Source: Mytilinidion resinicola (lineage: Eukaryota > Ascomycota > Dothideomycetes > Mytilinidiales > Mytilinidiaceae). Taken from it: a stretch of DNA of 64,000 nucleotides. Both the position numbers and the translations under genes were made by a program. The notes under the pieces are model-generated. The model searched no databases and had not been told where the DNA came from. It was given only the letters and a program-made list of their open reading frames with translations. The DNA is taken from positions 411,797-475,796 of the forward strand of contig NW_022985466.1 in assembly GCF_010093595.1 (NCBI RefSeq). Reading direction: 5' to 3'. Shown piece after piece: positions 34,016 through 45,508 of the stretch (its first letter is position 1; each line of letters opens with the position of its first letter).

Positions 34016-34462
34016 TAAAGTTAGGTTATTCTCTTAGGTTTAGGTTAATTTAATTAGATTCCGAAAATATAAGCTAGTTTATAATTAGCGTAAAAGTATA
34101 CTTATAGATAGTACGCGTGTATACTTTTCTATAAAGCTAGGGGTTAAAGTAAATAGTTAGTAGGTTACTATATATATACTATAGGTAGGGCTGTTCTATA
34201 CTTAGAAGTAGGCTTAAGGGTAAAGCGCCCTAAATAAGTAGATTAATATAAAATAGAAGGGTTAAGGCGTTAAAGCTATATAGATATATTGCGGGTGTAT
34301 AAGCAGACTACTATAGTAAGGAAAAGCTGCTTAAAATAGAAGTACTATAGTAAAATAGGTAGGTTAGTATAAAATTAGCGGATTTACCCTAGCAGCAGGG
34401 CGGTGTAAAGTAGGGCTATAGTTAAATAGGTGGATTATTATTAAATAGAGGGGTTTTTTATA
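34016..34462. other. RIP-degraded sequence, unassigned
   Basis: AT-rich, with scattered AAAATAG motifs. No family recognised. Confidence 0.3.
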
Positions 34463-36595
34463 GTATATTCTACTACTAAGCCGGCTAAACTACTAAGCCG
34501 GCTACTTTTCCTTAGTATAACTAATACTATATTTACACAGTAATATATTAATAATATAGCGATTATCTATTTTAGTAAAAAGGCAGTATTAATCTTATAT
34601 TTTAAGCTTTTACTTCTAGTTAATTTAGAACTATATAACGCGCTATAGCAGCCTTTAACGTACGATATTAGCGGCTCTCTAATTAGCTCTATAAAGTTAC
34701 GTTTTAACCTTAATTACGACTAAACTGCCTAAAGCTTACTGCAACCGAAAAGTATATAATTATATAATATATCCTTAACCTAGACTTATAAGGATTTGCG
34801 CCCCGGTTATATAAGGTGGTAAATATAGTAGATAAAGTACTAGCTATATATAGTAGGATACTAGTAGGTAAAAACTAGACTTAACAGTTTATATTTTATA
34901 TAAAGAAGCTTAAAATAGCTTTTAATTAGGTAAAGAACTACTAGAGAATATTCTAGGAAAACCTAGAGGTTATTAATATATAGTTTACTTTAGAAGGACG
35001 ACTGCAAAACCCGAACAGATTTAGGAAAACGTATTACAATAGCTTATTCTATAGTAGACTTAATAGATCTACTATATATCCCTAATAGCTATATAATAAC
35101 GAAAAGAGCGCTTAGCGCTATACACCGCAGAGGACGGGGTTTTCATCCGAACGCTGTATAGCAGCAAACGGTTTCTCCTTATAAACTAGCCTAGATAGAA
35201 CAGCTGTATAAACCCTAACGGGAGCTACACCAGCGTAATAGAATTTAATAATAATAATAATATATAGTTTACTTTTATATAAGAAACTATAGCTAAGTAT
35301 AGTATTTACCTAGATAATATCTATAACTTTAATAAAACTAGCTTTTAAATAGGTATAATTAGTATAATAAAGGTTATTATAGGTTTAGAAAAATATATAA
35401 GGCCTAATCTTATTTAACTAGGCAATTAAAAGTAGGTTATAGTTATCTAGAGCATCTGCGCTGCCGGATATATAACCCTACTATTTATTATCTATAAAGA
35501 ACGCGTTTATATCTCTATATAGTATAAAAAAGCAGAGATACTATATAATTAGAAGCTTTCTATTTCTAAGAACGGCTGGACTAATAATAAGCTTAGTCTT
35601 AAGTAGTTAAAGCACTTTAACACGTATATAAAGGAGCGTTAGGTAGGGTTATATAGGTTGCTGATTTTAGACGGCTATAAAAGCTATCTTAACTAAGATT
35701 TTAAGAATTATTATATTAAATAATAAATTCTTACCCTCTATATACCTGCGTATTTATTATATATACTTTAGCTACTTAATATAGTATACTTCTCGCTATT
35801 AAAGCTAAAGTACTTTTAACGTATATAAAACTTAGCACGCCGACGCGTCTACTATATTAATAAAAAAGGCTTTCTACCAGCCTTTAAAAATGCGTTTTTT
35901 AACGTGTTTATATATAAAAACTATAAGAAGGCCTTTAAGGCCTCTAGATTAGTTCCTATTAACGCGCAGGTAGTTTTTAATCGCCTTAATATATAGTTAC
36001 GGACCCTACTACTAGCACCTCTACTAAAAACACTATAGTAATTAAAAACCCTAAGTAATATATACGAATTTAGATTATAGTTAAGGCTAGTAAGTAATTC
36101 CTTTATATAGTTACTAATAACCGCCTAAAAAGGCTTCTTAAAGCTTATTAAAGGAGCCGAAGAAATACTACACAAAAATATACTTATTAAAGCCCGGGTT
36201 AAAAAGCTTAAAAAGTAACTAGTAGAAATAACTAAGCGTAAAAGTTGTAAAAAAAAGCAAATCTAGACTAGCAGTATAATAGAGTATAGTATAGCAGCGT
36301 TATATATAGCTGCTAAAGTATTTAGAGCATTTAATCTACGGAAAAAAATAGGTAATAGAAATAGTGTAAATAGGGCTCTACTAGCTTAACGGCGCTATAG
36401 AAACTATAGAGAGGCTAGGTATAATACGCGTATATATAAAAAGGATTAAGAAGCTTCTTCTAAATCTAATCTAAGTATATTATATATAAGTTCTATAGCT
36501 AGTTGTAAATAAATTAACTGCGCGTATATAGTATTAGTTATGCTAAGGAAAAGTAGCCGGCTTAGTAGTTTAGCCGGCTTAGTAGTGGAATACGT
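34463..36595 (+). mobile_element. Fot1/pogo-type transposon, copy 4, with a LINE insertion
   Basis: TA-flanked, 2133 bp. Removing the 268-bp insertion and its 16-bp target duplication leaves exactly 1849 bp, the standard length. This is among the most heavily mutated copies; even the C-terminal basic segment carries extra stops. Confidence 0.9.
34991..35258 (+). mobile_element. 5'-truncated LINE or SINE-like retroposon, 268 bp
   Basis: The insertion ends in a (TAA)n tail (35248-35258) and is flanked by a perfect 16-bp duplication AATATATAGTTTACTT (34975-34990 and 35259-35274). Both are marks of target-primed reverse transcription. The same sequence occurs inverted at 41085-41350. It is much less mutated than the host transposon (for example GGACGACTGCAAAACCCGAA), so it inserted late. 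Confidence 0.85.
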
Positions 36596-36751
36596 TATAG
36601 CTTTTATATTAATAAACTTATAGGCTTTTATAAAGTATATTAGGTAGTATTTATCTAGCGTAAAAACTACTCTATACTTTTTTACCTACTTTATATACTA
36701 GTTATACGCCTATTTAATAGTTCTATAGTTTTTTTCTATATTTTTACTATA
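36596..36751. other. Spacer between copies 4 and 5
   Basis: 156 bp of AT-rich sequence, unassigned. Confidence 0.3.
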
Positions 36752-37615
36752 ATATATTCTACTACTAAGCTGGCTAAACTACTAAGCCGGCTACTTTTCC
36801 TTAGTATAACTAATACTATATACGCGCAGTTAATTTATTTACAACTAGCTATAGAACTTATATATAATATACTTAGATTAGATTTAGAAAAAGCTTTTTA
36901 ATTCTTTTTACACGTACACGTATTATACCTAGCCTTTTTATAGTTTCTATAGCGCTGTTAAGCTAATAAAGCCCTATTTATACTATTTTTACTACCTACC
37001 TTTTTCTATAGATTAGATACTCTAGATACTTTAGCAGCTATATATAATACTGCTGTACTATACTCTATTATACTACTAGTCTAGATTTGCTTTCTTTTAT
37101 AACCTTTACGCTTAGTTATTTCTACTAGTTACTTTTTAAGCTTTTTAACCCGGGCTTTAATAAGTATATTTTCGTGTAGTATTTTTTCGGCTCCTTTAAT
37201 AAGCTTTAAGAAGCCTTTTTAGGCGGTTATTAGTAACTATATAAAGGAATTACTTACTAGCCTTAACTATAATCTAAATTTATATATATTACTTAGGGTT
37301 TTTAATTACTATAGTATTTCTAGTAGAATTGCTAGTAGTAGGGTTTATAACCGTATATTAAGGCGATTAAAAACTACCTACGCGTTAATAGGAACTAATC
37401 TAGAGGCCTTAAAGGCCTTCTTATAGTTTTTATATATAAATATATTAAAAAACGCGTTTTTAAAGGCTAGTAAAAAGCCTTCTTTATTAATATAGTAAAC
37501 GCGTCGGCGTACTAAGTTTTATATATATTAAGAGTACTTTAGCTTTAATAGTAAAAAGTATACTATATTAAGTAGCTAAAGTATATATAATAAATGCGTA
37601 GGTATATAAAGGGTA

Positions 37616-39921
37616 ACGTATTCCACTACCGAGCCGGCTAAACCACCGAGCCGGCCAAACCACCGAGCCGGCCACTTTTCCTTGGCACAACCAACACCAT
37701 GTGCGCGCAGTTAATTTATTCGCAACCAGCTATAGAACTTGTGTACAACACACTTAGATTAGATTTAGAAGAAGCTTCTTAATCCTTTTTATATATACGC
37801 GTATTATGCCCAGCCTCTCTACAGTTTCCATAGCGCCGTTAAGCTAGTAGAGCCCTATTTACACCATCTCTACTACCCACCTTTTTCTATAGATTAAATG
37901 CTCTAGACACTTTAGCAGCTATATATAACGCTGCTGTACTATACTCTATTATACCGCCAGTCTGGATTTGCTTTCTTTTATAACCTTTACGCTTGGTTAT
38001 CTCTGCTAGTTGCTCTTTAAGCTCTTTAACCCGGGCTTTAATAAGCATATTTTTATATAACGTAGTCGGCAAGCTAGTGGGCCATGCAAGCTAGTGGGCC
38101 ACCCAATTATTGGTGCGATTTAGACCTTTTAGCACCCCAGCAATCTTAACAATCACAGAATATTCCAGGTTATAACTTAGGATAATAATATCCGTGGTTA
38201 TTTTAATATTATCTGTTAATTTTTTAGATCTCTTAATAGCCCTGTTTAGCCGCAGTAAAATATTGCCTAGTTTTGGCCCCTAAAATCAAGTAATACCTAT
38301 AATATAATAGGATTACGCTGCTATACTGCTCTAAATATTCTTTTAGCTATTAAAATAAGCTAGATAGTATATGCAATCTTAAAGCTATACTTTATATCTC
38401 GTGGTTATTAAGATTGCTGGGGTGCTAAAAGGTCTAAATCGCACCAAAAATTGGGTGGCCTACTAGCTTGCATGGCCTACTAGCTTGCCGACTACGTTAG
38501 CATTTCTTCGGCTCCTTTAATAAGCTTTAAGAAGCCTTTTTAGGCGGTTATTAGTAACTATATAAAGGAATTACTTACTAGCCTTAACTATAATCTAAAT
38601 TTATATATATTGCTTAGGGTTTTTAATTGCTATAGTGTTTCTAGTAGGGGTGCTAGTAGTAGGGTCCGTAACTATATATTAAGGCGATTAAAAACTACCT
38701 GCGTGTTAATAGGAACTAATCTAGAGGCCTTAAAGGCCTTTTTATAGTTCTTATATATAAATATATTAAAAAACGCGTCTTTAAAGGCTAGTAGGAAGCC
38801 TTCTTTATTAATATAGTAGACGCGTCGGCGTGCTAAGTCTTATATATATTAAGAGTACTTTAGCTTTAATAGCGAGAAGCATACTATATTAAGTAGCTAA
38901 AGTATATATAATAAATGCGCAGGTATATAGAGGGTAAGGATTTATTATTTAACGTAATAATCCTTAAAATCTTAGTTAAGGTGGCTTTTATAGCCGTCTA
39001 AAATTAGCAACCTATATAACCCTACCTAACGCGCCTTTATATATATATTAAAGTGCTTTAACTACTTAAAACTAAGCTTATTATTAGTCCAGCCGTTCTT
39101 AGAGATAGAGAGCTTCTAATTATATAGTATTTCTGCTTCCTTATACTATATAGAGATATAAACGCGTTTTTTATAGATAATAAATAGTAGGGTTATATAT
39201 CCGGCAGTATAGATGCTCTAGATAACTATAACCCACTCTCGGTTGCCTAGTTAAATAAGATTAGGCCTTATATATTTCTCTAAACCTGTAACAACCTTTA
39301 TTATACTAATTATACCTATTTAAAAGCCAGTTTTATTAAAGTTATAGATATTATCTAGGTGGATGCTATACTTAGCTATAGTCTTTTGCATAAGAGTAAA
39401 CTATATATTAATAACCTCTAGGTCTTCCTAGAGTATTTTCTAGCGGTCCTTTACCCGATTAAAAGCTATTTTAAGCTCCTTTATATAAGATATAAACTGT
39501 TAAGTCTAGTTCTTGCCTACTAGTGTCCTACTACGCGCAGCTAGTACTTTATCTGCTATATCTGCCACCTTACACAACCGGGGCGCAAATCCTCGCGAGT
39601 CTAGGTTAAGGATATATCGTATAATCGTGTGCTCTTCGGTCGCAGTAAGCTTTAGGCAGTTTAGTTGTAATTAAGGTCGAAATATAATTCCGTGGAGCCG
39701 ATTAGAGAGCCGCTGATATTGTACGTTAAAGGCTGCTGCAGCGCGTTGTATAGTCCTAAATTAACCAGAGGTAAAGGCTTAAAGCGCGAGATTAATACTG
39801 CCTTCTTACTAAGATAGATAATCGCTGCGTTGTTGATGTATTGCTGTGTGAATATAGTGTTGGTTGTGCTAAGGAAAAGTGGCCGGCTCGGTGGTTTGGC
39901 CGGCTCGGTGGTGGAATACGT
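37616..39921 (-). mobile_element. Fot1/pogo-type transposon, copy 6, nested and least mutated
   Basis: Flanked by TA (37614-37615, 39922-39923) within copy 5. The ends keep their GC (ACGTATTCCACTACCGAGCC). The left TIR has three 17-bp units and the right has two. Without the 438-bp MITE and its TA it is 1866 bp, exactly 1849 plus 17. The basic C-terminal segment is open on the minus strand (38072-37887). It is clearly less RIP-mutated than its host, so it is the younger insertion. It still carries stops. Confidence 0.9.
38060..38497. mobile_element. 438-bp TA-flanked MITE inside copy 6
   Basis: Inverted repeats of about 88 bp start ACGTAGTCGGCAAGCTAGTG on both strands, with TA at 38058-38059 and 38498-38499. 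Each TIR contains a direct repeat (CAAGCTAGTGGGCCA twice). The core has no ORF. Its TIR resembles the element starting at 63955. Confidence 0.9.
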
Positions 39922-40908
39922 TAAGGATTTATTATTTAATATAATAATTTTTAAAATCTTAGTTAAGGTGGCTTTTATAGCCGTCCAAAATTAGCAACCT
40001 ATATAATCCTATTTAACGCGCCTTTATATATATGTTAAAGTGCTTTAACTACTTAAAACTAAGCTTATTATTAGTCCAGCCGTTTTTAGAAATAGAAAGC
40101 TTTTAATTATATAGTATTTCTACTTTTTTATACTATATAGAGATATAAACGCGTTTTTTATAGATAATAAATAGTAGGGTTATATATCCGGCAGCGCAGA
40201 TACTCTAGATAACTATAACCTATTCTTAGTTACCTAATTAAATAAAATTAGGCCTTATATATTTCTCTAAACCTATAATAACCTTTATTATACTAATTAT
40301 ATCTATTTAAAAACTAGTTTTATTAAAGTTATAGATATTATCTAGGTAAATACTATACTTAGCTATAGTTTTTTATATAAAAGTAAACTATATATTAATA
40401 ACCTTTAGGTCTTCCTAAAGTATTCTCTAGCAGTTTTTTACCTAATTAAAAGCTATTTTAAGCTCCTTTATATAAGATATAAACTATTAAGTCTAGTTTT
40501 TACCTACTAGTATCCTACTATATACAGCTAGTACTTTATCTGCTATATCTGCCACCTTATATAACTAGGGCGCAAATCCTTATAAGTTTAGGTTAAGAAT
40601 ATATTATATAATTATATACTTTTCGGTTATAGTAAGCTTTAAGTAGTTTAGTTATAATTAAGATTAAAATATAATTCTATAGAGCTAATTAGAGAGCCGC
40701 TAATATTATATATTAAAGGCTGCTGCAGCGCGTTATATAGTCCTAAATTAACTAGAAGTAAAGGCTTAAAGCGCAAGATTAATACTGCCTTTTTACTAAA
40801 ATAGATAATTACTGCGTTATTAATATATTGCTGTATAAATATAGTATTAGTTATACTAAGGAAAAGTAGCCGGCTTAGTAGTTTAGCTAGCTTAGTAGTA
40901 GAATATAT

Positions 40909-41084
40909 TATATAAAAATATTTATATTATTAATAAACCTATAGGCTATTATATTACTATACTATAGTATTAGTAAAAGTATACTAGTAAAAAAAAGGAA
41001 AAGTATTAGTAATAGAAAAAAGCTCTGCAGTATTTTTATAGTAACTATAATAGGTTCTGCTATAAAGTTTTTAATAGTAAGCCT
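40909..41084. other. AT-rich spacer
   Basis: 176 bp including an A-rich run (40990-40997). No family recognised. Confidence 0.3.
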
Positions 41085-41350
41085 TATTATTATTATTATT
41101 AAATTCTATTACGCTAGTATAGCTTTTATTAGGGTTTATATAGCTATTCTATCTAGGCTAGTTTATAAGGAAAAACCGTTTACTACTATACAGCGTTTAG
41201 ATAAAAACCCCGTCTTCTGCGGTATATAGCGCTAAGCGCTCTTTTTATTATTATATAGCTATTAAGGATATATAGTAGATTTATTAAGTCTACTATAGAA
41301 TAAGCTATTATAATGCGTTTTCCTAAATCTGTCCGGGTTTTACAGTCCAG
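41085..41350 (-). mobile_element. LINE 3' end with (TAA)n tail
   Basis: Reverse complement of the 34991-35258 insertion: it begins (on the plus strand) with ATTATTATTATTATT and ends near GGGTTTTACAGTCCAG. It lies on the same strand as the LINE ORF1 remnant at 43.3-44.8 kb and downstream of it, so it may be the 3' end of that element (inference). Confidence 0.65.
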
Positions 41351-43299
41351 GTATATTATATTTAGCTAGCTAAATATATAGCAAGTTGTAAATATAAAGC
41401 TACCTACCTAGCTTTCTTACTATAGTTTTCTATATAGAGTGCTTCTATAGTATCCGGCCTAGATTAAACTATCTCCCGCCTGTATATACCTAATTTACTT
41501 CTTAAGCCTATTTTATAGCTTACCTCTGCCTTTTAATAAACCGACACGCGTATCCGTTTTTTCGGGCTATATAAATAGTATTACTAGTAAGGTGTTAATC
41601 CTCCTCCCTATACGATGGCCGCTAGTAAAACAGGAAGGCCGTAAAGAATATATATACTTCCCGTTCTGCAGAGGCGCTGTATAGGCCTAGCCCGCGCAGC
41701 CGTATAAAATAGAAAGTATGCACGTATACCCCCTACTATATCCTTGCTATATAAAGGCACTATATAAGCCGGAGCTTATACAGCCGTATATAAAAGGACT
41801 AAAATAGGAAAAATATATATATACTTTATATACTTCCTATTCTACTAGCGCCTATTATAAGTCTACCAGGCATCCGTAAAGGCCTGGAGCTAACTATTGC
41901 TGCTATTATATACCACGCCCTATAGCCGCCAGCCCGGGCACTAGCAGCCTTTTCGCGTTACCTATAACGTTTTTATAATAATAGGCCGACCGTATCTTGC
42001 AAATAAAAGGTTACTATAATAACTTAACGCCGCGCAGCTATTACCCCTTATTATCTACTAACTAAACCGCCACTATTTTTACTCTTACTTCCCTAGTCCT
42101 TCTAGTTCCGGTATTATTAGGTTATAGATATAAGGGCTTCCAACGTGGCCGGTATAGAGGTGTTCTATTATCCTATTAGAATAAAAACCTATTACTTTGC
42201 CAGTAAATACAGGCACTAGGTGTAGCCCTAGGTTAGTATTCTAGGTAATAGAATATCGGATAGTTATAGATAACAACCTTCTATTTATCTTTCTATTATC
42301 TATAGGTATTAAGTTTAGTAGTAGCAAGCCGCTAAAACCCGTAAAAACTCTGCTATTCTAGCGGCGTTAAGGACAACGTTTCTAAAAACGACCTCTAGCT
42401 ATAACGCAACGCCGCTGCACTAGTAATAAACGTAATTCTTACTCTTATATAGGCCTTATAGTTCGAATAAAACGGAAAGGAACGCCTATATAATAATATA
42501 GGTTAAATTACGATTTTAGTATTCCTTTTACTATAATACTATTAGGGTATAGGTTATAGATATTATATATATAGATTTCTTCCTCTGCTATATTTTAAAA
42601 AAAATAGGGTAATTAGGTCTAGTAAGTAGTATATAACTAACTATTAGTTTATTTCTAGGGCTTTATTAATATATATATATATCTTTATATTTAGGCTTTT
42701 TCTATAAAAAAGGTAGTAGGATTTTATATAAAGTATTATATACTTCTACTTTTACTATATATAACCTAAATAATACCTTAGTCCTAATCTAAAAAAGGGA
42801 AGGCAGATAGCCCTATACTATATAGTAGTATAGAACTAAAGCTAACTTTAAAAGTAGCTAGAAAGGGCTCTAGCAGGCTGCTAAAAAATATTAGCTAAAC
42901 TAATAATAACCTAAAATAGCAGAAACTGTTTAATATAATATAGTAGACTTCCTATTTAGTATAATCTATCTATTTTATAGAATAACCTACCTATTTTACC
43001 TTAGGTTATTTAACCTATCTAAGGGGTTAATTTATCTATTTTGCGGAGCAACCTATATAGCAATTATAGCCTACTACCTAGGCCACCTAGTTAATAGTAT
43101 ATAGAGGGGCTAAAGGGCTTTTATAGCTTATACAGCCTAATATTATATAGGTTCTATTTTTCTAGAAAAAAAATATAGACTGCTAGCTATATAAGGAAAC
43201 TAGCAGGGCCTGCTCTACTAAAAACACCGCTATAGACCTTAATTAATAATAGAATAACCTACTAACCTTACTATTATATAGTATAATATAAATAAAAGC
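41351..43299. other. RIP-degraded repeat, unassigned
   Basis: Dense stops in all frames, with GC-richer islands (41570-41720, 41870-42120, 42310-42450). If the LINE at 43.3-44.8 kb is complete, this should hold its endonuclease/reverse transcriptase ORF2, but I could not identify a reverse-transcriptase motif, and 1.9 kb is short for one. Confidence 0.3.
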
Positions 43300-44786
43300 T
43301 AAAAAACTTAGAAAAAGTTTCTTAAAAAGGTAGAAGCAGCTCTGCTTTAACTACTAGTACTAGCTATATACTTCTAGTAGTGCTTAGTATTTATATAGGC
43401 TTATATTTCTATTAGTATTATATTAAGCTGGTGTAGCCTATTACTTTACTAAGGCCTATAGCTAGGCCCTTTTCCGGACGTTATATTCTATACTATATAC
43501 TAGGTAGCTTCTCTTATAGTTAGCGCACTTTTTAATACCCGGATTATTATATTTTCTAGTATTATATTCTCCTGCGCAGTTTATATATTAGATATTCTTT
43601 TTATAGTACTTAGCTATATAGCTATAGCCCTAGTATTTAAGGCACTATATAGTAATAAAGCTTGCCTTATACCTTAATACTATTAGCAGCCGGCCGTTTA
43701 TAATAAGCTCTTTTACTATTATAGTATCTGCTATCTCTTTTATACGCATACTAATAATAGCCGAGCTAGCGCAGTAGTTAGGGTTATCCTATACTGCTTA
43801 GATACCCTTTTTATTCTTCTATATAATTCTTTCTATAATAAGGCCCGGGTTAATAGATATATTAGCTATAATAATAGCCTCTTTTAGCCCTAGGCTGTCT
43901 AGAACTATATCCTTAGGCACTCTGTGCACCTTAATTAGTATAGCAGGGAGTTATATATGCGCCGACTTAGCTAGCACCTATACCTACTCCCTCTTTTTTA
44001 ATAGGCGTTTTTTTATAGCTTTATTAGCTATATACGCTGTTATATTCCTACTCTAGAGCTTTTTTACGCTATATATCAAGGTTATATCTAAAGGGCCGCC
44101 TGCCTAAAGCTTACTAGTAATAGTTGCGTTTATATTATCTTTAGTAGTGGCTTATTTATTATTATTTTTAATATAGATAGTAATCTTATAGACCTCTATA
44201 GGCTGTGCTATTAGTGTTTTATTTCCTGTAGCCTTTCTATTTTACTGCCTAATCCCTCTATTTTACTGCCTAATCCCTCTATTTTACTGCCTAATCCCTC
44301 TATTTTACTGCCCTATCTATCTATTTAGTATAGTAGCTAGTGTTGTTCCTGCTACCGCTACAGCGTATATTTTGCCCTGCGTTAACAGTGCGCGTACTTC
44401 CTTTTCTATTTTCTCTATCTTCTTTATTAATTATACCTATAGCGTTTATTAAAGTTCGGCCAATACGCCTATAAAGTTAAATATTACGCGTCCGACAAAT
44501 TCCTAGAATATATAATATAGTCTATCTATATCTGCAGGTTAAGGTAGCTTATTCTATAGGCTGGCCTATAGTTATCGCGCTTTATTAAGGGTGCTTTAGA
44601 CGCTTTAGTAGGCGTTTCCGGTAGGCTTCGGGTTGTTGTATTTGGTTTAGTTTTAGGGTTAAGGTTGTTGTTATTAATATAGGTAATGCTGTTATTGCTG
44701 CAGGTGCTGCGGATTAGGGGTCGCAACGCATAAATCGACTGCAACGCCGCCGCCGCTGCTTGCGGAGCTCTAAGAGTTCGTTGCAT
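43300..44786 (-). pseudogene. LINE (Tad1-like) ORF1 with three zinc knuckles, RIP-mutated
   Basis: The minus strand at about 43670-43500 reads, through stops, three successive CCHC-type knuckles: CLKYxGYSYIAKYY, INCAGEYNTRKYNN and KKCANYKRSYLAW. This series is typical of the gag-like ORF1 of Tad1-group non-LTR retrotransposons. Upstream lies a segment resembling their RNA-binding region (KVHRVPKDIVLDSLG, DNPNYCASSAIISMRI), a coiled-coil-like part (LIKKIEKIEKEVRALLTQGK), and an open 86-residue start region (44786-44526, QRTLRAPQAAAAALQSIYAL). It is not functional. Frame continuity was followed by eye only. Confidence 0.7.
44237..44314. repeat. 21-bp tandem repeat in the LINE ORF1
   Basis: CTATTTTACTGCCTAATCCC(T) is repeated almost perfectly about 3.7 times. 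On the minus strand it encodes a seven-residue repeat (GSKIEGL) within the coiled-coil-like part of ORF1. Confidence 0.85.
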
Positions 44787-44880
44787 AGCTTGTAGGGCCT
44801 TAAGTAGCCCTAGGGGCTTGCCTTAGGCCGTAATTCCAAGCGGCTGCGAGGTCGATTGCATTGTGTTTTTAAAGGCTATA

Positions 44881-45508
44881 TTCTCTTTTATAATAAAGTA
44901 AGCTTATAATATTAAAATATAAATATTTTTTAGAATTATATATATAACTTACAGTTAAGAACTATATATATTAACTGCTATATAGCCTTACCTGCATGCT
45001 AATAGAGTAGAGATTTAGTGTGCCTTAAGACTTTTATAGTATATTAAATTACTTATATAATAAAAGCTAATTATTATCCTAAAACCTCTATTTAGGGCAC
45101 CCCTAATATATATTATCTTCGCAATTTACAGAGGTTGCTTTAATGCAGTTAAACTGCAATAGCTGTGTTAAAGGTATAGAGTCGATGTATAGATAGAAAG
45201 ATAGATAGATAGAAAGATAGATAGATAGAAAGGAATTATATTGTTTATATTCTATTATAGATTAACAGCAGCGGACTTGTATATATACATATATACAGCA
45301 CTATAAAGCGCTTATAAATCGTCCTCTAACACTTCTATAACGTTATCTAACGTTTCTTATATCTTGCTTAAACGCGTATAGTTTAGTAGTGTTAAGAGCA
45401 TTATGCGTAAGGATATAACGCTTATGCTATTAATAAACCTTACAATCTGCTTCTACTTTACACAAATTACCGAGCCTTCTGTCAGGAAAATTGAAAGATG
45501 TTTACAAT
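44881..45508. other. Right margin of the RIP block
   Basis: AT-rich, no gene. A (TAGA)n/(GAAA) microsatellite lies at about 45190-45232. GC rises from about 45440. Confidence 0.5.

Larger units (their letters stand above)
36752..40908 (-). mobile_element. Fot1/pogo-type transposon, copy 5, split by copy 6
   Basis: The outer ends are 36752 (ATATATTC, from ACGTATTC) and 40908 (GAATATAT), both next to TA. The two parts (36752-37615 and 39924-40908) sum to 1849 bp. Copy 6 entered at a TA inside the transposase region (ggGTA / TAAGGATTT). Confidence 0.9.
26100..44880. repeat. RIP-mutated, AT-rich transposon block
   Basis: This 18.8-kb stretch is strikingly rich in TA steps and poor in C and G compared with both flanks. 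Every identifiable coding region in it is riddled with TAG and TAA. Transposon copies differ from each other almost only by C/T and G/A. That is the signature of RIP, which mutates duplicated DNA in the sexual cycle. The left edge cuts through the HET-NACHT relic near 26100; the right edge is near 44880, with moderately AT-rich DNA to 45480. Confidence 0.9.

Noticed and set aside
26100..44880. Centromere or organellar DNA insert as the cause of AT-richness
   Set aside because: Identifiable nuclear transposons and an NLR relic with C-to-T type stops explain it better.
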